From Nocardia donostiensis (lineage in GTDB: Bacteria > Actinomycetota > Actinomycetes > Mycobacteriales > Mycobacteriaceae): a stretch of DNA of 64,000 bases. How positions within the stretch are numbered: the stretch's first letter is position 1; the number at the start of each line of letters is the position of its first letter. Positions 44,965 to 54,200 of this stretch are shown here, one piece after another. Location: positions 62,001-126,000 of the forward strand of contig NZ_MUKP01000010.1 in the NCBI RefSeq assembly GCF_002081715.1, in the 5' to 3' direction. The position numbers and the translations under genes are program-made. The notes under the pieces are model-generated. The model was not told where the DNA came from. It did not search any database and saw only the letters and a list, made by a program, of their open reading frames with translations.

Positions 44965-46886
44965 TTCTCCACTACTGGTTTGACGACTCTCGGTGCTTCC
45001 CCGAGCGCCTCTTCGAGGTGTTCGGTGGATTCGAGGTAGGTGGGCCGCTTGTGTTCGTTGTCCCCCTGTCCCGCGCCTCGTCCTGGCGCACCGGCGGCAC
45101 CCGGAGAGCCCGGCATACCGGTGAGCGGGGTCATACCTGCGCGCCCACCCCAGGTAGTTCCGGCCGGACCAGCGGCGATGTTTGCTCGTGGGAACAGTTT
45201 CGATGTCTGACTCAGTTCTTTGGCCACGGGGCTCGACCCCACCCCACCGCTCACGTTGCCACCTGCACCCGCGGTGCCACCCAGTTTGGGAAGGCCCGTT
45301 TTGGGATCCACACCCGCGGGCAGGCCCGGCATTCCAGCTTGCCGCGCCGCCTGTTGCATACCCGACATCGCCTGCTGCGCGGCCTGTTGCGCAGCCGACA
45401 TCGCTTGCTGTAGGCCCTGTTGTCCGGCGAGCCCGGCCTGTTGAGCAGCCTGTTGCGCCGCCTGTTGAGCTGCCTGATCCGCGGCCTGTCGCTGCGCTGC
45501 TGCCTGTCGCTGTGCCGCTGCCTGCTGATCGCGCTGAAACTGAGCGTCCGCAGCCCGTTGCCGTGCCACCTCCTGCGCTGACGGGCCAGTTGCCTGCGAG
45601 GGAGTTTGCTGACCGATCGAGGACACCGGCCCCTGCCATGTCGCATTCCCACCGATCGCTGGACCGATACCGGGGCCAGTGCCAGGGCCGAGGCCGGGAC
45701 CAGTGCCAGGGCCGGTGCCAGGACCGAGGCCGGGACCACCCGATGTGGTCGATGGCCCGGAGTCGCCCTTCAATCCTCCAGACACCGGACTCTTCGGGAA
45801 GGGAAGATCCGGCACGGAGCTATCGGATTCGGGAAGGCCGACAAGATACGTGTTCTTGAAATTCGCTCGATAAATAGGAGTCTGGTCAGGATATTCGGTA
45901 CCCACCGGAGCGCCGGCTCCCGGTGCCGATACCACGGTCCCCGACGGCTGCTGTATTTCTTGCCCGGACATGTCCTGGGGGCTGGTCGGCATGCTGGACT
46001 TCGTGAGCTGCAGCCACCCTGCGGTGTACGAGAGGTTTGCGCCGATCAGGCCCATTTTCTCTCTGAGGTCCTGAGTGTCGTTCACATACTGATTCGTCGC
46101 GCTTCCCGCGGCAGCTGCACCGTCGCTGTGCCATTTTCCCCCATTCGTCACCGCACCGACGTCGTTGACGAAAGTCGTGAACACGTCGTCCAGTTCCCCG
46201 GCCATCCAGTTCCACAGGCCCGCACGGTTCGCAGCTGTTTCCCAATCGATCTCCTGACCGATGGAGTAGAAACGGTTGTAATCCCACGCCTGTGGGTTTT
46301 CACCTTCCGCGGGCGTCCCAAGGAATTTGCTTCCCGAATAGCCTTTCAACTTCTTGGGAAGGTCTCCCACGAACGCGCCGTTGGCGTATCCGTTGGGGTT
46401 TTTGATCTTTCCGTCTTCTTTTTTCTTCCAGCCCAAAAACCCTGGCGAGACATACTGCGCCTCAATCGATTTCGGATCTTTTTTGAACGTCCCCGGCTTA
46501 TCTGTTATCGGCGGTATGTCGTTCAATGATCGGATTCGGTCGAGCTGCTCCGCGCTGTCGACCTCGGCCCTGATGTACGCTTTCCCGGCGGCAAGGAAGG
46601 TGTCCGCCATGTCTCGTTGTATTGCGAGATGATCCTTCAGAATATCGTCGAGCACTTCCGCGCTTTTGACGAATTTCTGAGCAAGCGTATTGCTCGAGCC
46701 GAGGCTGGGCGCGAACGCGGCCATATCGGACAGCCGAGCGATATGCGCCCGCAACGCAAGAAGACGACCGACCACGGCATTGGTCGCTTTGATACAGTCG
46801 TCGACAGCGCTGTCCTCCAGCTGCAGCATGCCACTGGACGCCATGTCCTTCAGATTCCCCCACGACGGTACGTCTGTCGGCGCCAC
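44961..46886 (-). CDS. large EspB/PPE-like T7SS substrate
   Basis: The 641-residue protein has a helical N-terminal ~330 residues including YIRAE at 104-108, a possible YxxxE signal. It continues with a Gly-Pro-Thr repeat tract (about residues 385-420), a Gln/Ala-rich helix array and a C-terminal NEHKRPTYLESTEH...GEAPRVVKPVV tail. That tail matches the conserved end 'HxxPxYL...PxVxPPV' seen on many actinobacterial T7SS PPE-like proteins. I use the GTG at 46886 because GAGGAG is well spaced; the upstream ATGs have no site. It is encoded just before its presumed EspG chaperone. Confidence 0.8.
   Translation of the reverse strand: MAPTDVPSWGNLKDMASSGMLQLEDSAVDDCIKATNAVVGRLLALRAHIARLSDMAAFAPSLGSSNTLAQKFVKSAEVLDDILKDHLAIQRDMADTFLAAGKAYIRAEVDSAEQLDRIRSLNDIPPITDKPGTFKKDPKSIEAQYVSPGFLGWKKKEDGKIKNPNGYANGAFVGDLPKKLKGYSGSKFLGTPAEGENPQAWDYNRFYSIGQEIDWETAANRAGLWNWMAGELDDVFTTFVNDVGAVTNGGKWHSDGAAAAGSATNQYVNDTQDLREKMGLIGANLSYTAGWLQLTKSSMPTSPQDMSGQEIQQPSGTVVSAPGAGAPVGTEYPDQTPIYRANFKNTYLVGLPESDSSVPDLPFPKSPVSGGLKGDSGPSTTSGGPGLGPGTGPGTGPGLGPGTGPGIGPAIGGNATWQGPVSSIGQQTPSQATGPSAQEVARQRAADAQFQRDQQAAAQRQAAAQRQAADQAAQQAAQQAAQQAGLAGQQGLQQAMSAAQQAAQQAMSGMQQAARQAGMPGLPAGVDPKTGLPKLGGTAGAGGNVSGGVGSSPVAKELSQTSKLFPRANIAAGPAGTTWGGRAGMTPLTGMPGSPGAAGAPGRGAGQGDNEHKRPTYLESTEHLEEALGEAPRVVKPVVEK
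45660..45740. repeat. Gly-Pro-Thr coding repeat
   Basis: The DNA repeats GGGCC/AGTGCC-type units that encode GPGTGPG-like runs within the EspB/PPE-like substrate. It is a coding tandem repeat likely to vary in length between strains. Confidence 0.7.
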
Positions 46887-47355
46887 GGGTGACTCCTCAC
46901 CTCTCGAGATCATCGCGAAGCCCACTTCGGGCCACCGCTTTACATAGTGTCACGGATCCGAGGGGATCGCGGCGTGAGCGCTGCCGACGGATGCTGCTGT
47001 CTATCCGTGGGGACCGCGCGAACGCGCGCTGGAACCGGATGAACCCGGCAGCCGCCAGACCCACAGCATCCCACAGCAGGCGACCCGGCCTACCCGTCAC
47101 TTTCCCAGCACTGGCTGCAGGGTGTCCGACAGCATGTGCACGTGACGCAGCTTCACGGGCGCGGCCAGTCCTGTAGATGCCACAGTTCGCCGGCCAGGGA
47201 GCCGACGCAGTACGCGAATGGCTCACCACAACCACCACCCAGCCGATCGGGCAGCGATGTCCCTACGCACCGAGCGGTCAGTGCGTTCGTGACACAGCGA
47301 ATCGGTCGACTACAGTACCTTTGAATGTATCCATTGTCGGCGCGCGGGCGGATCC
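46887..47355. other. gene-free divergent spacer before the AbiEi-like gene
   Basis: This 469-base stretch lies between the divergent EspB/PPE-like and AbiEi-like genes. No gene with a ribosome site or known product is seen. The right end holds a candidate promoter, listed separately. Confidence 0.5.
47289..47316 (+). promoter_or_regulatory. candidate promoter of the AbiEi-like gene
   Basis: GTGACA (47289-47294, five of six to TTGACA) and TACAGT (47311-47316) are 16 bases apart, about 40 bases upstream of the ATG. Confidence 0.35.
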
Positions 47356-48174
47356 ATGTGGGAAGAGCGATTTCAACAGTTGTCGGTCGCGGCAATTCGG
47401 CAGCATGGCCTGATCACAGCAGCACAGGCGAAGCGCGCGGGCCTCGACGAGTCGATGCTCGATCGGTTCAAGGGATTCCGCCTGATACACGAGCTGGATT
47501 GGTCGGTGTACCAGCTTTCCGGAAGCTCGTACGGGCCCAGATACGCGTATCCATATGCCGCCTGGCTCGCGCTCGAGCCGGAGTTGTTCAGTTGGGAACG
47601 GCCTACTTCCCCTGCCGAGGACGCGGTCCTGTCTCACGAGTCGGCATGCGCTCTATTGGGCATTGGAGCTGTCTCATCGCCGGTCGTGCGTTTCACGTCT
47701 GAAAAAGAACGGGATTTTCCGCATGCAATGCGGATCGACGTAGCACCTCTAACTCCTGATGATGTCACAGTATATGAGGGAGTTCCGGTCACCACCCCAC
47801 ACAGGGTGATAGTCGACCTTGTTGCGGAGTGGGCATCGAAAGACGACATAAGTCGGGTTTTCACCGACGCGGTTCGCCGCGATATGGTTAATTTGCATGC
47901 GCTCTTCGACGATTTGATCGCGATGTCCGAAACATACGATCTCCCCCGCAATGGTGATCATTTCTTCGACTACTTTATGCCCGGCCTTCCGCTGCGGTAT
48001 CTGTCGTCACGAAATTTGCGCGCTTACGCCGAATTGTCGTTTCCTGAAAAGGTTTCCGACGTTCGTGCGCGGATCGCTGATCTGCTGGTGGAATTAGGTG
48101 AAGATATTCCGGAGCCGGCCAAGAACCGAGTGAGTAGTGAAATAGCGGCCGAGATCGTCGGTCGAACTCAATGA
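47356..48174 (+). CDS. AbiEi-like type IV antitoxin/transcription factor
   Basis: The 272-residue protein has an N-terminal winged helix (AAIRQHGLITAAQAKRAGLD) and a larger C-terminal domain with VTTPHRVIVDLVAEWASKDDI, matching AbiEi antitoxins. These repress their own promoter and counter AbiEii nucleotidyltransferase toxins. No separate AbiEii gene follows. Instead the convergent giant gene carries an AbiEii-type domain. The codon mix is less GC-rich than that of its neighbours (for example AAATTTGCGC-type stretches), hinting at acquisition. The ribosome site is weak. Confidence 0.78.
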   Translation: MWEERFQQLSVAAIRQHGLITAAQAKRAGLDESMLDRFKGFRLIHELDWSVYQLSGSSYGPRYAYPYAAWLALEPELFSWERPTSPAEDAVLSHESACALLGIGAVSSPVVRFTSEKERDFPHAMRIDVAPLTPDDVTVYEGVPVTTPHRVIVDLVAEWASKDDISRVFTDAVRRDMVNLHALFDDLIAMSETYDLPRNGDHFFDYFMPGLPLRYLSSRNLRAYAELSFPEKVSDVRARIADLLVELGEDIPEPAKNRVSSEIAAEIVGRTQ

Positions 48175-48181
48175 ACACTGC

Positions 48182-48197
48182 CGGGTGATCAGACCCG
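48182..48197. terminator. small hairpin between convergent genes
   Basis: CGGGT pairs with ACCCG around a 6-base loop in the 26-base gap between the AbiEi-like gene and the giant gene. It is short and has no T-run. Confidence 0.3.
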
Positions 48198-48200
48198 TTG

Positions 48201-51200
48201 TTATTCCCGAGGATTTTGTATGACGCCCCGACCCCTTAAGGGGAAAGCCGACCAGATGCGGCCGTCCGTCCTGATGATCACGTTCACAGTCACGTCATCG
48301 CGCGCGCCGACCACATTCCAACGGCCATTCGATTGAAAAAGCGCCCGGTCCGGTGCCCGGGCTATGTCCACCAGGTACCGGACGACAGTCTCATCGTCCC
48401 AACGGGCGGGGAACTCCGTCTTCCCGGGAACACCGGCTCCGTGGCGATGGCCGCCGCCGCCTCCCCGCCCGTCCAGGATATATGTGAGGTAATAGTCCGG
48501 CAGCTGGATGCTGTCGATGGAGGGGCGCATCGAGTGGTGCACGGCCCCAGGAGCATCCCACGCGGAACCGCCGGGCGGCGCAACGAAGGGGGCAATCGGG
48601 AAGATCGAATTCCGGGAGACAACCCTGTCGATGGCCTCATGGAGATGGTCCAGCTCGGATGGTTCCAGACGGAAGGCGGAGAGGGCATTCAGGGCCTGCT
48701 CCCCAATCCCCGCGGAGGCGAACATGTCATTCAGTAGTTCCGCTACGGCAGCGGGACGTGCCTGCGGGGCCTGTGCGTATGCCTCGGAAATTCGGAAAGC
48801 ACCATCAGCAGGCGCGGGGTGATCGGAATACAGCTCGAAATACGGGTGCACAATAGACGTACCAAGGTAGATGAACCGGGTCTCGTCGCCGGTGTAACCC
48901 GGTTCGACAACACCTTTCAATGCCAAGCGGATAGCGTCCCATTTTCTCGCATGTTCCGCTGAGGTGGCCGCCTCAGTATGCAGCCAACGGTGCAACTGGT
49001 CGGCGTAGAACCTGCTGGTCTGCCAGTCTCGCTCGGTCCAGGGCTCCCACTCGGCACTCCTGAGGCCCGCGGACCGCCCAAGTCGGCCGGACCAGCGAGC
49101 CAGCGCGGCACTCGTGATGAGGTCGATGATCCGAGTGGTGGTCAGTGAGACCTTCGAATAGTGGTAAACGGCGATCGGGTGCTCGTTACGGTTCGACGGG
49201 TCGGGTAGATCGGGGCCGACCGGTACGCGTTCGATGGTCGCCAGTGGCGCAGGCAACGGATCACCATACGGACGGAACTCGGTCTTCGGCAGTCCCGACG
49301 CGGGGTCGTATATATAGTTGCCCGAGTCGTCGACGACCTGAACTGTTCGACCATATACCCACGGTTCGAAGTAATGTGCCCACCGGTTGGCCTTGTTGCC
49401 CGTATACTCTCGCGCCGATATATACACTGTCGGAACGCCGAGCATGATCGGCATTTCCAACGTTCCGCTCTCCATTCCGATCTGTACCACATCGCGCTGG
49501 GTGGCCAGACGGTGGAAGAATAGCCATTGCTCGGCTCGGGAGAGGCTGCGGGGGACCCAGAATCTGGTGAGGGTTCGCACGTCGACGTCGTCCAGGGCCC
49601 CCGCCCGCTGCCATGTTTCGTGCAAGCCGGTCCGTCTTTCGAACAGATCATCCCCGATCAGCACGATCTCTCGATCAGGCTGGCGCTCGCGCAACGTTTC
49701 GATGATTTGGCGGATGTACTCCGGCCGGGTGTCCAGTTCGGGCCCACGAGTGCCGGACGGTCGCGAGTCGCGGATCCACAGCAGTGTGTACTTCTTGGGT
49801 CCTGATCCATCACCTTCGTGCACATTAAACAGTCGCTCCAACTCGGCTCCGGCACGTGCACTCCGGAACTCCGGCTGGCGTCCTTCGCCCAGCATGGCGG
49901 CGACCAGCGTGTCGCGAGCCTGTCGCGGGTTATCGCGGATACGACTCAAGGCGAACAGGTTGGCGCGCACCCACTGGGTTCTGCTGTAGGACGCGTCTCG
50001 CCCTTCCCCGCCGTGCACCAGCCGAATGCGGCGAGGATCTATTCCACAATCCTCGATGAGGCGGCGGCGTACATCCAGGGCCATGCGCAGCGGCTCGGAA
50101 TGGATCTCGAGCAGACCTCGCACCAGATCGTGGCGTGAAACCTCCTGCGGAGGTTTACCGTACGTCCACCACCAAAAGGCCGCCGCGTTGGCTTCCGCGG
50201 CAGTCATCCCTTCTGGTCGTTCGCCCAGGTAGGCGAAATGCGATTGATGTGCGTTCAAGCGATGCGACTCGTAGGCACGCAGAGGTTGGAAGGCCAGATC
50301 GAGAGTCGTTTCCGGATCAAGGATGAGTGCGGCGGCATGAACAGACTCCTCACCCGTTTGATGGGAATAGAATCTCAGAGTTTTGTTGTCTACACCGGAA
50401 ATAACGGTAGCTTCGTACCCCAACTTGTCCAGATCGCGGTGCAGTATTGCCAATTTATCCGGAACCGATATCTCATCATCATAGGTCAATAGCGTGAGAT
50501 AAGCGTCCAAGCTGTGATCGTCGTAGACCTCCACCGCAAGCCGGTCCCATTGCTCCATGTACTCCGGGTCGGGTGCGATCGTCGATGGTTGGGCCGCGCC
50601 AGTGCCCTCGATGCGGCGCACGCCCGGAGGCGCCGGCGTTGCGGTCCCGGCGGTCTCCGCGCTCGGGGGCCTTGTAATAGCCTTACCCGCTTCGAGACCA
50701 CCGAGAGCCATGGGTGCAGGGGAAGCCTCGGACCAGCGTCGTTGCTGCGGATCCCAGTGGCCATGCAACGGTTCCGGGCTCAGCAGTGGATCGAGGAAAT
50801 TACGCGCCAAAGGCAACGCTTCGTGCAGCGTCCGGAACGGCAGCGCGTCAATTGTCTTGAGATGGTTGCCGAACCATTCGCCCCAGTTGGGATTGGGTAG
50901 TTCGAAACGGTCCGGAACGTGCAGTACTTCGCCTCGTTCGCGCCGGTATTCGAACTCCTGCCGAAGCATTTCATGCGTTTCCCTGCCGTCGACGGGGGTA
51001 TGCAGTGCGAGCAACAGCACATCCGCCAGGTCTTGGGGACGATATGGCATTTCGCTGCCCGCCATTTTGCATGCGTAATGGCCCTCGCGTATCAGGAGGC
51101 AATCGTCGCAGCGGTTTTCCTGCGTGCGATACCCATACTTGTGCATACCGGAGATCTTGTGCGCCAGCATGTCCTGAATGGATATGATACGAAGGTTCGG

Positions 51201-54200
51201 CTCGGACCCCATTTCCTCGGTTCGGAGGATCTGGTACGGAAAGGGAACGATTTCCGGTTCGTGCCACAGTGGGATATCGCGCTCGACGTTGAGGTCGATT
51301 CCGACAACCATCACCTCCAGGTCGTCGATAAAAGCTCTGTGAAACAGACGTACGCCGTCATTGTCCAGACCGAGTTCGGACTCGAACTCGAATCGTAGGT
51401 GGTCGCCGTGGTCGCGCTGCAGGGCGGCCAGATAGTCGGCCGCCATTGCCTTTCTACCTACGCGAGAGAGCCGGACAAGATCGATATCCGAGCTCGGTCG
51501 GGCACCTGGGATGCGAGCAAGCATCGACTGCCCACCCTTCAACATCCAGTCATGTGGGTTTTGGGTGAAGATGCGCGAGAGGACGCGTTGGAGTACGAAC
51601 TGTTGGATCTCCTCCAAAGGTCCTCGACCGCTGCTCGCACTGGCCGTTCGAGCCGCGTCCAGCAGATCGCTATAGAACGTGTCGCTCGTCGCTGGGCGAT
51701 CGTCCCGCGAATCAGCGGGTTCGCTCGCTGGTGGTCGAACCTGCGCCGACTCGGCTGCCTGCTGCTGAGGGTCATCCCACAGTTGACTGTCGTTCGCGCC
51801 ATTGTCGTGATGGTGGAACTGCAGGTGCGACGGTACAACGCGTCCTTTCGCCCTACGGCGGTAGGGTAAGTGGGGGTCGAGCGGGTTCGGGTCGACGTGG
51901 TGGAACAGTTCTACGCCAGGGGGCAGCGGATCGACCGGTCCTCCGCCCGCAGCGGGCGTGGTGAGTGGTGGTCCGACTTCTCGTGGCACCGAACCCGCGC
52001 CCCGACTCGATCCGCGTTCATCGCTGGACGTTGTCGGTGCCGTGGGCTGGTCGATGGTTTCCGGCTGCTCGCCTTGCCACTGCCCCCGCCCGGCGACGAA
52101 GGTGCCTATGCCGTCTTTGGAAACGACATATCCCTCGTCACGTAGCTGCCGATAAGCATTGCCTACGGAGGACCGGGACGGCATATCCGGATGTTCGGCG
52201 AGTTCACGTACCGGGGGCAACGGACGTCCCTCGGCCAACCGGCCGGAAATGATCGCCCGGCGCAGTCCGGATGCCACCGTTTCGCGGTAACCACTGTCCG
52301 TCCGCTCTGCGGCTTTCTGCCCCGGCGAGGTTGTCGTGAAGATCGACACCAGCTCTTCCACGGAGACCGGCGCACCGATAGCAAGCGGTGCGCTCGGCCA
52401 CTGGTCCACGGGCGCGACCTTCGTGCCTGATCCCCGCTTCCCGACCAAATACTTTTCCTCCGACAGATACTGATACGCCTGGTTGACGACATCTCGTGTC
52501 GGGAGTGCGAGATGTTCGGCGAGTTCGCGAGCCGAGGGCAGCGGTGTCCCGGGGCCAACCGCTCCGGAGCGGACCGCTCTTCGGACAGCCTCTCGCACAG
52601 TCTGTGTCCAACCGACCTGCGCGGCTTCAGCGGCAAGCTCTTGTCGTGACCGTCCCCCGAGGAGGGTATCCAATAGTTGGTGCGGCTCCTGCGGCGACGC
52701 GGCCGGCCACTGATCGCGTGTGGTTATCCTGGTGCCTGCGCCGATGCCGGTGATCAGGTAGCCCTCGGCGCGCAGCTGGTCGTACGCCTTGCGTACGGCG
52801 ATCTCCGACGACATTCCCAGCTGCTGGGCGAGTGTGATCGGCACCGGGAGCATCTGGCCCTCGAACAAGCTTCCCGATACGATCGCCGCCCGCAAGGCGG
52901 CAGCTATTGAGCGCCAACGGCTCCTGCGGTCGCCGGTGGCCAGCACGTCGGGTGCTGTCTCCCTGAATACTGCTATCAGCTTCTCGGAGGTGATCGGCAC
53001 ACTGGCTTCGTCGAGTATTTTGGCGAGTGATCGTACTGCGCGCCGGTGCAGTTGCTTGACAGCGTTCGTGTCGCGGCCGCCCTCCATTCGCTCGGCGATC
53101 TCGGCATGAGTCAACTTGTGCTGGTGCCGGAGCCAGAGACACTGTTCCTGATCGGGGTTGCCGAGCCGGTCGACGAGCCGCCGCAGCTTTTCGCGCTCCA
53201 CCTCGCCCTGCTCGCCCGATGTCTCCGCGGCCACCGCGAATGCCGCCTCGACTTTGGCCAGCGCATCCGTGTCGGGAGGAGGCTTCAATGGTGCTGTTGA
53301 TATCCCTTCGATGCCTTCCTCTAGCTCGGCTACCTCAGACGCGGGAACTCCTGCGACGGCGTGCGCGGCAAAGTATTCGAGCGCGCGGATCGTCGTCGGG
53401 CTATGCCTCATCTCCTCAGCTGTCCGCTCTTGCGACAGCTTCCGTACATGCCGGAGTACAAGACACCGATACTGGTCGAGGCTGTCTCGCTTCAGCGCGT
53501 CCAGGCGCCGCCGCAGATCTTGTCGCGAAACATTCGCAAGGTCTCGGCCGTACGGGCCGCTGCGCACGTTCTCCGGCAGGATCGCTCGAATATCCTGCCG
53601 GAAACGGGCGGTTTGCAGGTGCTCGCGGATCGTATTTCCGCAGACAATGGCCAGCGCCCGGCCGACATCGGCACCAGAGAGCCGATCGCCCGTGACCACG
53701 AAGGTTTCTTCGGTGATATCGTGCGCCAGCTGTAGCTGCTGTTTTTCGTCGAGCGTGAGTTCGCCGCGCTCGACCCTCGCCTGCACAGAGGCCAGGGCGC
53801 GTTGAAACACCTGCGGCTCGAAACGGTCTCGCAGTGTGTCGATCACAGGCTTCGTCCCCGCGTCGTCCGCAGCTCGGGTATCGCGGCTCGGAGGGGGTTT
53901 CTGGGGTTCGACCGCACGGTCCGGCTGACGCTTTGCCTCACCATCCGCCCAGTCAGCCGCTGCCGAGGCGCCGCCCGACCGTGTCACCGGCGCGAGCCTG
54001 GCATCCCCGGACGAGCCGATTTCCCGAGGCGGGCTCGTACTCGAGGCATAGGACTCGTGGATCCGTATCGTTTGCCCGGGGAAATGTTCTTCGAATGCGG
54101 CATCGATCAACCGCCGCACCAGCCGGAAGTCGGCACTGTCCTCTTCTGCGTTGCTGTAGCTGATATAGACAGCGACGAATCCATCGGAGTAGATGACGTA

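Noticed and set aside
47278..47951. Small minus-strand frames that could be an EndoU immunity gene
   Set aside because: They lie inside the AbiEi-like gene on the opposite strand, lack ribosome sites and resemble no immunity family.
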